From Centroberyx gerrardi (taxonomy: Eukaryota; Chordata; Actinopteri; Beryciformes; Berycidae), in NCBI RefSeq assembly GCF_048128805.1, contig NC_135997.1, positions 17,726,116 to 17,790,115 of the forward strand: a DNA stretch of 64,000 nucleotides. The letters are read 5' to 3'. Positions 1 to 13,817 of this stretch are shown piece after piece; the stretch's first letter is position 1, and each line of letters begins with the position of its first letter. A program made the position numbers and the translations under genes. Below the pieces are notes generated by a model. It ran no database searches. It was given only the letters and a program-made list of their open reading frames with translations, and was not told where the DNA came from.

Positions 1-26
1 CACACACACAAACACACACACACACC
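1..26 (+). repeat. CA microsatellite (window edge)
   Basis: CA dinucleotides with one interruption, cut by the window start. Confidence 0.9.
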
Positions 27-1349
27 ACTTTACCTTACTTTTCACAAAAATACATGTAATCTACAGCCCTTTTTCTTACAGAACTGATTCTCTCAGGATC
101 ACAAGCAATTTTGTACTATATAACTTTTCTTCAGCATGTACAGCAGACTCCAACATGATTTACTGATTTGAACATGTCTTAATATTGGAGTTGGGGGACT
201 TGTGGGAGGGAGTTCCTCAGCAGAGCAGATACTCTCTCAAACACTATCCATCATGGTTAAATTCTTGGTGGGTGTTTATGGCATCAGACAGTCTCCTCTG
301 ATTCCTCCAGGCATTTATCTGACAGCAGAGGCTGAGTCTCGACGGAGGGTGAAGGGTTTTGAAAGTGGTCACGCCACTGAACTGTGAGTAAAGTGGAGGC
401 GTGCTGCGGGGCTCCGTGGGCCTTTCAATGAGAAGAAGACCCCAGATGAGTTTGTTTTAAGCAACACCGCTGATAATCACCCACCACAGCACCGCCGATT
501 ACTCAGAGATTCTCCTCAGACAAAAACACTTCTCTTGAATGCCTCATTTATTCTGCAGCCACTCTCTCTCCAAACCACTATTTTCCTCTCTTTGTTCCCT
601 CTCCTACTTCATACACCCATTCTCCATCCTCTTCACAGGCTCTATTTTTTTTTTTTACACTCTTTCAGCATAATATCTTCCAATCATGGACATATACTTG
701 TAATCAACGCTATAATTGTCTTTTTTTTCCCTTCATTACTTATAACTTTTTGTGGTTCTGCCAGCATTATTGTAGGGATATGAATGCACAAGAAGCTAAT
801 GTCCTGTTTTGACACTGTCGATCCCCTCTGCTGCTAACGCCCCTGCTAAGTTAAATCCTATATCATTTGGATGCTGATATTTACAGCTGTCACACTGAAC
901 TATTGGCAAAGTATATGACAGCTTACACATGTAGGCTAGAGTGCAAACTGTTACAGTCACTTCAGTGTGACTGTAATCGCTTCTTTGCACAGCACTGGCA
1001 ACAGATCCTCACCCAGTTGTTTCTTAAAGTGCCCTCCTAATACCCTTTTGTGTTGTGTTTATTTGTCCTGCTGTCTGTCTTGCAAGCTATTAATGCAAAA
1101 CACAACTAATCCCCCCATCTATTGCACCACTTCTCTCCATGTGTTTGTTTACATTCTGACCTGTATAACCTGTGATGATCAGCCTCAACCTCACAGTAAT
1201 TGACAAAATGTTATTCCAATACTTCCCATTTAAGTCCGCATATCATGTCCACTTGTAGCTAGCTATAAAGAGGCCTATAACCTGTGAACCTGTGACAAAC
1301 ATTGCCTCAGATGCCTACTGAGTAGGATTTTGCTGGTTGTGGCTTGTAA

Positions 1350-1949
1350 ACACAGCTTTCAAAGTTGACCCCTCCTCCCTGCGGTTGCCAGAACAGTAAA
1401 AAACAGTAAAAACTACAGCGAGGCAAAACGCAAATCAGTCAAGGCTCGTTCCAAAACAAGAGTGAATCTGGGTTTGGCTTTCACCCGTTGGAGAGTATTG
1501 AAGGAGAGGATGGGGATGAAGAGCGTGAGTTGGCCTGTTTTCTGTTGGACAGGTAGGTGCCAGTTAGCTTATCTGTCAGCTCTTCTACTACAAAGAAGCT
1601 ACGCTAACAACGGTAGCTAGCTGCCAGCTCACGACACACTCGCTCTGACCAGAACTCTAGTTACTCTGTATCAGAGTTTGGGCCGCTACCGTAGCCAACG
1701 TGGCTTTTAGATATAAAACGATTCAGCAGTGGTTTTGGTTGCAGGTGGACACACCCACTGCCAAAAGGTTGACACCTAGAAACGTCCCGAACAATCAGAA
1801 ATAAGAAAATCCAGGCAGAAGGCAGGCTCTCTGCAGACACACACTGTCACACACTACCAATGGGCCATAAGTAATGATTGAATAGGATCATTTTTGGATT
1901 TGTTTATGCTATTTCAAGGGGGGAAATCCTGCTCAGTATGCCTTTAAAC
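1350..1949 (-). mobile_element. Possible decayed dispersed element
   Basis: Read on the - strand the right edge begins TTTAAAGGCATACTGAGC followed by AGGATTTCCC, which resembles a recurrent terminus in fish genomes. The other end is not defined. Confidence 0.3.
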
Positions 1950-3043
1950 ACCTCCTCAATTAGAAATACTTACTGTATATCCAAATTCTGTTAAGTACAT
2001 GCACAATCATAACAGTAAAGCCATACTACCATCTCCTCCCTCAAACCCAGAAAACAGGGTAACCTCCTGGCAACCGACTGCTAAACTGAAACAGCATAGT
2101 ACTCATCAACAAGCACTACATGGCAATGGAGCAATTGGACATAAGTTCTGTTTACACTTAATAGAACATCAGTTGCCTCTGGGCGTATGCTACATTCGAA
2201 GGTAGCAATAAACGGCAAGCGCAAAATGTCGATTCACCTATTTATATTACACAAAAGGGGTTTTGATGAAAGCTCTCATCAGGCGGTAAGATTTTTTTCG
2301 TAATGTAAATAGGGCTCTTATGTGTTTAAGCATCTTGCGATAGTCACTGAAAGCTGCAATCAGTCTCCAATTAGAGCTCTTTACATCAGAACGAGGGCAT
2401 CCAGCTGCTCTGTGGGAGCGGATGATAAAGGAGGAGGGTAACTGGTTATGTTTCTATGTATGTTTATGAGCTGAGGTAGATGATTGTTACAGATAGAAGC
2501 ACAGGGTGATTTCCAATCATCTGAGCGGATCGAGTAAGGACTAAGTGGTCCCTTTATATCTCCACCTGCTCACGTCTATTACAGTCCCTCTGTTTATTGG
2601 AATCGGGACAGTGTTTGCATCTCAACCAGGCTCCTTTCAAAAGGTGTGCGAGGATTGGCATTGGCATTTCTCTTTTGATACGGGATAGAAAGTAAATCAC
2701 ATGAAGCCGTTCAAAGAGCCGCTATTGTGTGGCTAAGATTGAATTATCTTTGAGCTATCTTCAATTATGTTTGTCCGAGGCATTAATTCTTTTCTCTTTT
2801 CTTTTCCAGCTCTCAAAATTCATACGGACAAAGCCAACTGTAGCTTTATAGAAAAAAAAAAACCCAGACTTATCAGACACCACTGTCAAATATGAACACA
2901 GTCTAATTTTATACCAAACCAATATTCAGATTGTTCAGAGTGCGACAGTGAATATTCTGCTGAGCCCCAGGCATCATTAAGCCAATATCTCTCTGTCCTT
3001 TATCTACATGATGGTCTCTCTCTCTGTCTGTCCGACTCTCTCC

Positions 3044-3050
<7 letters not shown>

Positions 3051-3094
<44 letters not shown>
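3051..3094 (+). repeat. TC microsatellite
   Basis: About 22 uninterrupted units. Confidence 0.95.
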
Positions 3095-3097
<3 letters not shown>

Positions 3098-3283
3098 TGC
3101 TTTGTCTTTCTCATTTTCTCTTTTCGGCGCAGTCAGTACTGAGCAGCCCACAGCATTTGGATGCAAGATGAACTTTGATAAGAGTTAATGAGAAAGCGGC
3201 ATTGTGTGGGGAAAGAATGGCCCTGGCTGCACTCAAGAGCCTCCTCACCAGGAAATGGACCGTAAAGAGCAGCCGCCCACTCT

Positions 3284-3510
3284 GGGAGAGGAGAGGAAGA
3301 GGAGAGGAGAGGAGAGGAGAGGAAGAGGAGAGGAGAGGAGAGGAAGAGGAGAGGAGAGGAGGCAAAGGGAGGAGAGGCAGAGGGAAGGGAGGGACAGGAG
3401 AGAGGAGAGATGAAGGACAAAGGAGAAAAGAGGAGCTGAAGGAGAGGAGAGGAGAAAGGCAAAGGGAGGAGAGACAAAGGGAGGGAAGGACAGGAAAGAG
3501 GGAAGATAGG
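3284..3510 (+). repeat. GGAGA-type purine tract
   Basis: About 225 bp with almost only purines on the + strand, dominated by the GGAGA pentamer and variants with a and ca interruptions. ORFs reading here (Glu/Arg or Ser/Pro/Leu) are artefacts. Confidence 0.9.
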
Positions 3511-5032
3511 AGGTGAAGAGGGATGAAGCAGAGAAGAGTAGAAGAGTAGGAGAAGCCCAGATACAAGAACGAGGAAAGATAATTCTTTATTTGGAGCCTA
3601 ACTTTCTAAATTGCATTCAGCTTACCTATATCTCAATGTGTGAATCAATAGTAGATTGCATACTAAAATAAAATATTGAATAGTAATCAGATTTTCCCAA
3701 TTCATTTTGCAATATCTGCCTGAGCCCACACCTCCAGCTCCGCCCCATAAAGTAATTTGTCCAAGGCAGAACCAAGGTCACCTGATTGTAGGATCAGCTT
3801 CCCTTGAAACCTCAATAAACCAAACTGACAGTGTGCCTTGTAAGCCAGCCACTCTGGGTATGCTTATTATTTTTTCGGCATGCATTCGTCAAGTAAAGGT
3901 CAACAACACTAATTCCTTGCCTCGGTCACCTACCACATTCTCTTTCTGCAGAACAAGTGTTCATAAGAAATGCCACCAGGTTAATCGATTTGACCTGATG
4001 TATACTCCAGCACATTCAACTCATCTTGTACCATATATTTGATTTGTAAACACTCCAGTCTGCCGGAGTAGGATGTGAAATCACACGGTCAACGCGGCTG
4101 GTACACTTTCCTTGCAAATTGCTGTCTGAGCTGATGCTGAGTTTAGAGCTGATTGGTCAGATGGAGAGGCGTAGGCACGCAGCTCATCTCTGAAACATGA
4201 GAGGTATTTATGCCTCTCTTCAAACCTTTGATTGGAGGCATTTATCTAAGAGGAGAAGGGGAGGGACGGTGGGAGAAGAATGAGAGGATAGACTACGCGG
4301 GAGAGAGGGAGAGGCAAGGAAGGGAGAGAGTGCATGAGCAGAGGGACGTACGTGTGAAGGAATGGAAGAAATGAAGTTCGATAAATCAGGAGAGTGGGAT
4401 GTATAAGGCCCGCATACTGCGGGGAAAAGAAGAAGGCGGTAGACTAGTGAGAGACAAAAACAGGAGAGAGAAAAAAATGAATATAAAGGGAGATGAGCAA
4501 GACTGAAGTGGAATCTAGAGCGGAGCGACCAGACAAGATTGTAAGATGTCCGCAAAAAGAGGATATTAAAAGACACACAGAGTAAAGCAGTGGAAGTGCT
4601 TGACAATGGAGGGACTTTCATTATCATCCATTGATGAGAAGGGTCCCTAACACTGAGAGAGGAGGAGGAGAGGAAGAGAAAAGAGATGAGGAGGCAAAGG
4701 AGTGGAACATCTTGAGAGGGGTGCAGATAAATGAATAAGTAAAGAGGGAGAGAGAGGAGAGGGCTTCTCAAGGATGTCATATCTTAATTGAAAATGACAG
4801 CCTCAATTAAAAATGTAATCATTCTGTCCGTTTTCTAATTAAAAGCGAAACGACTGATAGTTTTGTCTCATTAACTTCAAAGAGTGATGCGGCCTGACAG
4901 GAGGGGAGTTTATCATTTGCCAAACGGAGGAGGAACCGGCAGAAGAGAAGTGGTGCAAAGGATGAGCAGGAATGATTCGCTGTGTGAGGATACGCCACCT
5001 ACTCTGCTCCAATGACATACTGTAAGAAAGGG

Positions 5033-5036
<4 letters not shown>

Positions 5037-5069
<33 letters not shown>
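5037..5069 (+). repeat. GA microsatellite
   Basis: About 16 units. Confidence 0.95.
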
Positions 5070-5071
<2 letters not shown>

Positions 5072-5887
5072 CTTGGTAAGTGGATGAGTGGTTGATTAAG
5101 TGGTAATAACCAGGAAGCAGTGAGTTACTGTTCAATATTGTCATGGATGTTGTTAGGCCTGACACAAAGCAGAGACCTCACAGCACTAAGTGACAATTAT
5201 TGCACAATAATAAACTGCCTCTTGGTCATTATTGCTTTTATAAACTTATTTCAAACACCTATCATTTCAATTTGAAATAAATATTTACCACAATCCCTAA
5301 CAGTCTTGGCCAATACAATCTAAAAACAAATGAACTAGTATCAGCTTTTTGAGCACATCCTTTAGGAGGAGTGGAATCTAGGATAAGAGCAATTTGATTT
5401 GTCAAAATGGCTACTTAGCTAGCTTGACATATAGCATAATTATTGAATATCTCACTAATTCTACTCAAGTTCCTCACAGTCCATAGAAGACAGCAATTGG
5501 TATGAATTTTTTTTGATCGATACTTGATAAATATTATGAACAATATAATATTTGAATGTCTTGTAGATGTGATATGAGCTTATCCAGGATGTGGCGTTCA
5601 CTTGCATAAACTCTTACATGGAATGCTAATACTCTGTCAAGAAATACTTGACAGAAAGCTAAAATATTAATGTGCATGTCAACACACTCATTGATCCAAA
5701 ACAATTCACTAGTAGACCTAACCAGCCAACCACAAGTTTTTTTTATCATTATGGTTGCATCTACTTGCCAAGGCCAGTGTATTGAATTTAGCGAATGTGC
5801 AAAAATGAAATAAATAATAACGGTTAGTTACTGTGACAGATGAAGTCACTAGAGGATTACCTTTATCTGCATGATGGTCTCTGTCTG

Positions 5888-5892
<5 letters not shown>

Positions 5893-5941
<49 letters not shown>
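5893..5941 (+). repeat. TC microsatellite
   Basis: About 24 units. The flank tgcatgatggtctctgtctgtc resembles the flank of the TC tract at 3051 (catgatggtctctctctctg), so the two may be duplicate copies. Confidence 0.93.
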
Positions 5942-5943
<2 letters not shown>

Positions 5944-6028
5944 ACTTTCTCTCTTGAAACTGATAAAAATGGGGACTGAAATGAACAGTAAAACAGTAAA
6001 TGTAACAATCACTGTTTTCCCAATGTAT

Positions 6029-6030
<2 letters not shown>

Positions 6031-6061
<31 letters not shown>
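6031..6061 (+). repeat. TG microsatellite
   Basis: About 15 units. Confidence 0.95.
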
Positions 6062-6066
<5 letters not shown>

Positions 6067-6250
6067 GCATACTCAGCTACCCAGAAACTCCACTGCAGAG
6101 TGGGTATCAGTAAGTCTAAAGTGTATGTAACTAGTGGTTGTGTATATATAGATAATTACAATCTAAAGTATGATAATATAGCATTACTTCTAAGAAATAA
6201 AAGAAAAATAAAACAGTAAGAAAACAGATTAATGACTCAGATGTCGTCAG

Positions 6251-6620
6251 TCAGTATCCCCTCTCCTTCTGTGGCAGTCTGAGATATATCTGGCTGCGAG
6301 AGGCTGTTTCTCCTCCTTCGTCTATGAAGATTTTGACTTTTTCCTCATCATTAAGGTGAAGGAATCCTGGCATTATATTCACAATTTTGGCATGGAAACA
6401 CTCTCTTAATGAGGAGTATTTTTCACATTTGAGGAGGAAGTGCATGTCTGTCTCAACCTCCCCCGCAGGCAGTGACCACATACATGTTTCTCCTCTATGG
6501 GTAGCCAAGACTTTTTATATCTTCCTTTTTTTATTTGCCAGTTGGTGGTCACTGAGCCTGTACTTGGTGAGGATCAGTCTCTGCTTGACGAGACGAGATG
6601 ATCAGCCAATTTATATTCTT
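6251..6620 (-). mobile_element. LINE ORF2 C-terminal remnant
   Basis: On the - strand, VKQRLILTKYRLSDHQLAN, a stop, then THRGETCMWSLPAGEVETDM and HFLLKCEKY can be read. The pattern TKYRxSDH...C...E.E.HFLLxCxxY is the zinc-knuckle-like C-terminus of jockey/I-type LINE reverse transcriptase proteins in fish. The stop codon and truncation show it is dead. A TC microsatellite bounds it upstream. Confidence 0.7.
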
Positions 6621-6623
6621 TCT

Positions 6624-6667
<44 letters not shown>
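6624..6667 (+). repeat. TC microsatellite
   Basis: About 22 units, next to the LINE remnant. Confidence 0.95.
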
Positions 6668-6670
<3 letters not shown>

Positions 6671-7605
6671 TACAATACCTTTAACAGCTATCTCTTTCTC
6701 ACATATAAGTGCAACATATTGTATTGATTTTGCCTTTGCTGGGGGAAAATCCATATTTGCAACAGAAAGGAGAACAATGTGGTAAGCAAGATGTGTATTC
6801 ATGTGGAATGGCTCCATATTTTTTAAACAAAATCACTGGAAGAAAATAGGATTATAGGCCCGAGATCAGTGCCAAATTAGAGAAGCATTTAGACACATTG
6901 AAAGAGTGGTTTATTCAGCATCAGCTTTATAACTTTTATTCATTCGGGGAAGGTTTGCTCTTTTTTACCCGTTCTGCTTCACATTTATCCACTTACAGAC
7001 ATCCATGCCACAGTCTTCTACCAATGGACACTGAGCAGCTCCACTGGAGCAATCGGGCATCAAGTGCCAAGCTCCGATGCACCCAGAGGTAGCTGTTAGT
7101 CCTTCACTTCCCCTGCCAGGTTTCCCCACCCGGATTTCATACTGCTTACCTCTCACAATCTGGCTTCTCTAACTATTAGCGCCCCTCTGCCCCCAGATCC
7201 CCTCTGTTCACTTTCTCTGCCTTTAGTCCTTTATTTACAGCATCATTCTGATCTTTCTGCGTGTATGAATTTGACGTGTATGATGTTGACTCTACTCAAA
7301 TGTCACTCACATTTCATACTAATACACTGTACACACCTTTTCAATTCACAAAGAGCTTATTTGCAATGTGCTGCTACCCATTACTGTATTATTCTCTTCT
7401 CTTTCCCTACAGAGTATCCCATTAGCTCACTGTACCGCAGATCCCGACTGAAACGTCCAGTCTGACCTGAACCCAAAACAATTTTGTCTGAACTGAAATT
7501 GAACCCGATGGATAATCATTCACAACAAAGAGAGGAGGCATAACTTTAGGTTGCATAATGTTGACTTAAAGACTTAAATGACCTTCATCTGGCTAAACAC
7601 AGAAA

Positions 7606-7629
7606 GAGAGAGAGAGAGAGGGGGGGGGG

Positions 7630-7660
<31 letters not shown>

Positions 7661-7668
7661 CGAGAGAG
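7606..7668 (+). repeat. GA microsatellite with internal G11 run
   Basis: GA units split by a run of about 11 Gs. Confidence 0.9.
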
Positions 7669-8505
7669 AGATGACGAATAGGCAGATTTAGTAGTTATCG
7701 AGTCAGTTGTAGGGCACAGAAAAAAAAAAACTAAAATAAAATAAATTGGCTGGCAAGCCAAACTCTGAATGCTGACATAGTCATTAAGTCATCCATTTAC
7801 TGTACTCTTCACAGAACAGTACAAGTAAAGTAGAACATAATCTGCCCTGCAGCTAAAATGGTTTTGCAGTGTAAGAGACTGTATTTTGGGCTTTGCAGAG
7901 TATCCCAAAGGATGATATCAGCAGTCTGCTAATGTCAGTGGGTCGTACAGTTTCTGTGTTTGAAGTAACTCAACTGAATTAATTTATTGCAATATACTGT
8001 ATAATCTTAAATAAACATTTCATTATTTATTTGTCCCTATGCTCACTTTAAATTGGCCAGACTGTCCACAATGCAAGGACACATTTAGCCTACAGGCAGT
8101 TCTTGCTTCATACTGTAAACATAAGAACCATTTTCACTAGACTGTCCCAATACTTTTGTACATATTATAGGTTTATACAACACAGCTGAGAGTTGATTTA
8201 TATAAAATAAGAGTGAGAATTTGTGTCATGCTTGTCATGGTATGTGTCTGCATGTCTATGTCCTGCAGACAGCAAGTGTGTGTACATGAGTGTGTACAGC
8301 TTGTTTGTCGAGGGGATCCTCCTTTACACAATCATCTAGTTGGATCTAGAGATGATAATTAGTTTGTGAGGGTGGCAGCATATTGGACATACATGGGACC
8401 AAATATCTTCTACAGACATTGAAAAACCATTTTTTCCCCTAATTATTTTAATGCCCCTTCTCTGATGAGAGACAGAGAGCCTCAGTTTACATTTTTACGA
8501 GTTTG

Positions 8506-8513
8506 TGTGTGTG

Positions 8514-8547
<34 letters not shown>
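8506..8547 (+). repeat. TG microsatellite
   Basis: TG units with one interruption. Confidence 0.92.
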
Positions 8548-8548
<1 letters not shown>

Positions 8549-9840
8549 TTACTGTCCGTGTGAATCCCAAACTCTGTGTAGGCCTATGCCGTGCCCCCCA
8601 TAACCACGCTGCAATTACATTTGACCTCTAATTCTCTGTGCATGACGATGAGGCTGGATGAACTATCTGTTCAATTAGACTGATTATTGTTTCCATGTCT
8701 CCTCCATGGCGGTTTCATCTTTGTGCGTTTCTCCCTGCTCTGCTTTCTGTCAGGATCTCTGGCCGGTGCAGCGACGTCTGGTTGGTTGGAGTTTTATCGT
8801 CACAGCCGGGCGGCCCGAGTGAACGAGGCTCTCCCTGACACAGAGAGACAGGGCTGCGGGGGATGATGAATGGGGCTGTTTGTGAATGCTACTCAGTTTA
8901 ACCACACTCTCCGCCGCGTCTGTCTCATTACACACAGTCAGCGCTCGCAGAAGACGGGGAAAGAGGTGCTAATGCAAAGTTAACTGGGTTTTACACTCTC
9001 GCCATCTTAGAGCATAATTTCACCTCGCTCCTAACTACTCATCAGAGACCGGCCAATATATGTTGGATTATCCTCTGAGGAGCCTGGGCTGCTCCTAGCT
9101 GAGCCTTTTGTCTCTGTTCAACACATCACAAGTTTGGAAAGGGCTTTTAGTCAGCCTGTGTGTTCTGCATCCATGGGCAATAGAGATGCCCTCAGGATAC
9201 ATAGCCTCATCCAAAACTGAGATCAAACGGGACAGAGGATACTGTGTTGACTCACATTCAAAGTTACCAGCACCAAAACCAAATCCAAACAACTAAGAGA
9301 CTTGTGCTACTGTCTAATGCCATGCTTCACAATACTGTACACTGCCCCACTTTTACATCAAAGCAGCAAAAAATTGGACTCCAAGGTCGTAGACTGTTCT
9401 CCATCACACCCAGATTACAAATACATATGTTTCACATCCATAATAAGCTATTGAAGATAGAGTTGAAATATAAATCCTCATGATGAAGTCACTACAATAT
9501 ATATCTATTGGATAGACTGGATGAGAAAAGACACCGTAGCTCCAGAAGGCAGGAGTTTACTGAGCAGTGCGGAGCTGGGAGTGTGCTGAGTGTGATAGCT
9601 GAGGGCGAGCTGCGAAGCAGAGTGAGTGAGGTGCCAGTTAAAGCTTTGTGAAATGGGGTAGCTGGCCACAGGCCTCTTATCATCCGCCTGTCCAACTCAC
9701 GCTGCTGCCACGGTTACCCAGTGCTTGGAAAGGGGAAAATCTCCCCACCTGGTCACTGTCACTTTGATGGAGTCCTACCTGATTTATCCACAACTGATCA
9801 CACACACAGGCACCAACACATACACACAGATGCAAACATG

Positions 9841-9850
9841 CATGCACACG

Positions 9851-9897
<47 letters not shown>
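9841..9897 (+). repeat. CA microsatellite
   Basis: CA units with g interruptions at the left end. Confidence 0.94.
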
Positions 9898-9899
<2 letters not shown>

Positions 9900-10744
9900 C
9901 CTGGCAAACACACGGCTCAGACCCAGACTCTAGCTCTCTGTCCAATTGAGTTTGCAGGTCCAATACCAGAACATAATGAGGTTTTCACACTGGGACACTC
10001 CAGCTAGAGAGAGAGTGGTGGGGAAGAGGGGGATGGGGGTGGGGGGTGAAAGAGAGAAGGGGGGAGGAAAGAGAAAAGGCACTCAATGATAATGTATGAG
10101 CTGTCTTCAATGCTCCATGGTGGCAGGGAAAAGAGCAGTGGTGCATTTAAAAAGAAGATTATCATGTCAAGATACAGTAATACCTCTGTGAACACTCATT
10201 TTCATTGGGCTTACCTGACTGAGTTGTAGTGTCTGCCTTGCTATGCATGCACACAGCGGCTAATCAGGAAAGAGGGGGGATGGAGCAGTTTTAGAAACTG
10301 ACCAAGTTGACTTGATGCGTGAACCAACCACTGATGGTTTGTGAGGTTTGACCGGCTCTCTTTCTCCTTTTCTCTGTGTGTCAGACTGCCAGTGGTGCGC
10401 ACACAGACACACACACACACACACACACTAGTGATACGCCCCTCCAACACACAAAAAAAGATCGGTCAAGCCCAGGTTTGTTTTATAATGTGATTAGTCA
10501 GCTAATGATATAATGGCAATGACAATTTTACACATTGTGTATAAAATAAAGAGAAGAAGTATAACCTTAAGTCGGATTGTAAACAGAATGGAGAGAAAAA
10601 GGGAGCTGAAAAAGCACAGAATAAAAAACTGCACTGCAACAGGATGCAGCAAAATGTGCCAAACTGAATGACATGTTTCATTTGCAAACAAGCAGGCGGC
10701 CAGCAGGCCCAGAAGATAATAATGATGATGATGAGACAGGTAGT

Positions 10745-10745
<1 letters not shown>

Positions 10746-10795
<50 letters not shown>
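10746..10795 (+). repeat. GA microsatellite
   Basis: About 25 perfect units. Confidence 0.95.
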
Positions 10796-10800
<5 letters not shown>

Positions 10801-12388
10801 CAGAACTGCAGCATATGATATGGCTTGCATTTCACAACGTTATTAGTGCTGTGCTGTTAAAAGATTTGTTGCCTATGTACAAATTATTGCATTTTTAAGG
10901 GCTGTGACCAACGCACAACAACATATTTTAACACCACTACTATTATTACTACTACCACCACCAGTGTTATGATTTTCAGAAAAAAAGAAAGAAAAAAACA
11001 GAATTACAATTCATAGTAGTTTCAATCAAGCAAGTTTTTTTTTTTTTTTCAGTCAGTTTTCCCAGCCAACCCATTTCATGTGTTGTTCAGGATTTACTGA
11101 AGCCCCCTTCCCTCTTCAGCAATTATACAATTCAAACCAGCAGAGGAAAAAGCACTACAACAAGAAAAAAATAAAATTAAATAAAAAAAATAACAAGAAA
11201 TTTCTTTCCAGACCTAGAGGTCGAATTCAGGGGGATTTTGGATTCCATTAGTATTTTGACAGTAACACCTTTTTTTGTTGTTTTGTCTTCCTATTCAAAT
11301 TCTCAGCTCCAATTTGAAGGATTTTTTTTGCCATATTGGATGGAGAATTACAGTTAAAACTATTACAGTTAAAATTATTATTAAGTATTTTTGGAGTATG
11401 TAGTGAAAAAATCTTCCTGTGCAACGATTTGTAGGTGTCTGAAGCCCTTACCCAACACCAGACTCTTGATATCTTATTTTCAGATTCTCTCTCCAGCCTA
11501 TTTGCATTTCAATCTCTATGAGAATTCAGCTGTGACTTGGCTCTAAATTACTCTGTGGCAGAATGCAGTACTGGTTGGCGGTTTGGGTAAATGAGAACAA
11601 GGAAACAAGGGTCTTAGTTATCAATCTAGCTGTGAATTATCATGCTCCTGCGACAGAGCTTCATGGCAGGAGATGTAAACTGTAACAGATTTTTCTCTCT
11701 GCTAAATTTCCCATACAGGCCAATAAACAAAAGGAATAATAGAAAAGGGATGTTTTGTTTGGAATTTAACAATCATGTTTCTCCAGCAAGTGATCTGTGG
11801 TAACCTGTTAGAGAGTGCCTGCCTCCTTGTGTGTATTCATCAGCTGCAGATAGCCTACGGACTTCGCTTTGATGTGGTCAATTTGTCAGTGGGCTAAGCA
11901 CAGCTTGAGAATGTCAACTAAAACAAACCACTTCCTGTAGGTCTATAGCCTAGTTTCCACATAAGTGCATACTTCTAGGCACACCAAAACCTCCAGATTT
12001 TCCATATAACCAGTAAATAATTGTGCAGTTCTTTCCAGGAAATTTCTTCAAGAAGTTGCATGTAATTACCAAGTCCAAAAGCGGACTTGGAAAATACCCA
12101 ATCTCCCATTTCTTGAAGTATCCGCAATCTGAATAGCGTTTTTTAATCCAGTTACATGTATTCTGTTATTCTCCAATCCTGCTAGAATATGCCAGGTTAA
12201 ACAATTCCTCACCTATATCAGTAATAACTCTTGTTCTCCCACTTCCCCCTATACTCAGTTTTCTTCTTTCTTTCATTCTCCCCCTATCCGCCTCTGCTGT
12301 GTTTCTCTTGCCTCTATACTCATTCCAACCATTTCCGTGCCTGCAGGCTAATTTTCTCTCTGTTTGTCTCTCCCTCTCTTTGCCCTCC

Positions 12389-12419
12389 CGCCCCCCCCCC
12401 CCCCCCGCCCCCCCCCCCC
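12389..12419 (+). repeat. C homopolymer tract with one G interruption
   Basis: A run of 30 Cs broken by one or two Gs; G-rich on the - strand. Confidence 0.9.
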
Positions 12420-12697
12420 AACCCTTTCTGTTTAGGTGAGTCAGTCCGCTGGGCTGCATCAAGTGGAGTTCTGCTCCACTAGCTCTTTTCCTCCCCACTG
12501 TCCCTCTCTCATTCCCCTCCTTTCTCTGCTCTTTCTCTTTCTAATTCCTCTGATAGATGCATTAGGATCACTGTCAGGTATCTGGAAAGACTGGATGAAG
12601 TCAATCTCATGAACCAATGAAGTTGGTGGAAATATCTTTCCTTCCAGAATCTAAAGTGTTATGAATTGTGAGTGTGAGTTCAAATACAGATACAGCA

Positions 12698-12700
<3 letters not shown>

Positions 12701-12760
<60 letters not shown>
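12701..12760 (+). repeat. (ATCT)15 / GATA microsatellite
   Basis: Fifteen perfect tetranucleotide units. Confidence 0.97.
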
Positions 12761-13501
12761 GTTTGGACTGCAGAGGTAGGCTACAGTAAAATGATGGTGA
12801 TTTATATGTGTTTGTATGTATGTGAACTGTGTTTTGTGTGTGTTCGTGCACATGTGCGCTTGCCTTTGAATGTCTGTTTTTCTCTGTGACTCATGACACT
12901 GTGTGCATATTACTGTAGATGTGGTCGATTGCCTTGACACTGATGGCATTTCTCTTGCTGATACTACAGAGGAAACTCAGGCAAACAGTTTGCCTCTGAA
13001 TAACCATATACGCACAGCATGATGGGATAGGTGACGACATAAACCAGGCCTGAGACGCGATGAGAAAAGTTGAAAAAATGACAACTTTTTTGTGATTCGC
13101 AGCACAAGAACGAATCACAGGGCAAAAAGCTGGAGATCGTTGTTCTTCCTGGTGTGTGACATTATTGGAGGTTGCCTAAAAGCTTCTAACTTTAGCTCCT
13201 GTAGGCTAAACAAGTAATGTTAGCTTGCTAGCCTAACCATCGCAACACATGGAAATAGCTGTAGTCATGTAGCTAACTAGTTTGCTAGAGTAAAGCACAA
13301 TATCAATATTATGGTTTTTTTACGTATGCTTAGGGATTATTTGGGCAAACTAAAATGAAGAAAATGATAAAATACAAACTAGGTCTCCATAAACAAACAC
13401 TATGTGAAGGTAATTTGTATTACCGTACTTGAGGTGCTATGGTGCTAAGTATAAGTAAGGATAAGTCAACATGTTGTCTTTCCATTGTGTTTTCATGTGC
13501 A

Positions 13502-13817
13502 TTATGTAATTATGGCAATATGTCATTGTGTCGTTATGGCAATATGTCATTATAACAGCATGCCAATAGGCCATTACATCATTTTATTATTATACCAATA
13601 TGTCATAATATCTTTATGCCAATATGTCATTATGTCATTATATTATTATACCAATTTGTCATGATATCTTTATGCCAAATGTCATGATGACATTATGGCA
13701 AGATGCCATTATGTCTTTAAGATAATATGCCATTATGTCATTAAGCCAATATGTCATTATGTCATTATGCCAATATGACATTTTTTCCATTATGCCATTA
13801 TGCCATTATGTTATTAT
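13502..13817. repeat. Degenerate ATTATGTC/ATTATGCC minisatellite
   Basis: The 8-bp-like units (cattatgt, cattatgc, caatatgt) repeat about 35 times, with a higher-order period near 24-27 bp. It is AT-rich and strongly diverged. Confidence 0.85.

Noticed and set aside
3111..3566. Ser/Leu/Pro-rich 151-codon frame on the - strand
   Set aside because: It is the translation of the GGAGA purine tract and has no family signature or splice context.
4220..4780. 186-codon - strand frame, the longest or near-longest of the 5' region
   Set aside because: Low-complexity Ser/Leu/Pro composition from GA-rich DNA; no recognisable domain.
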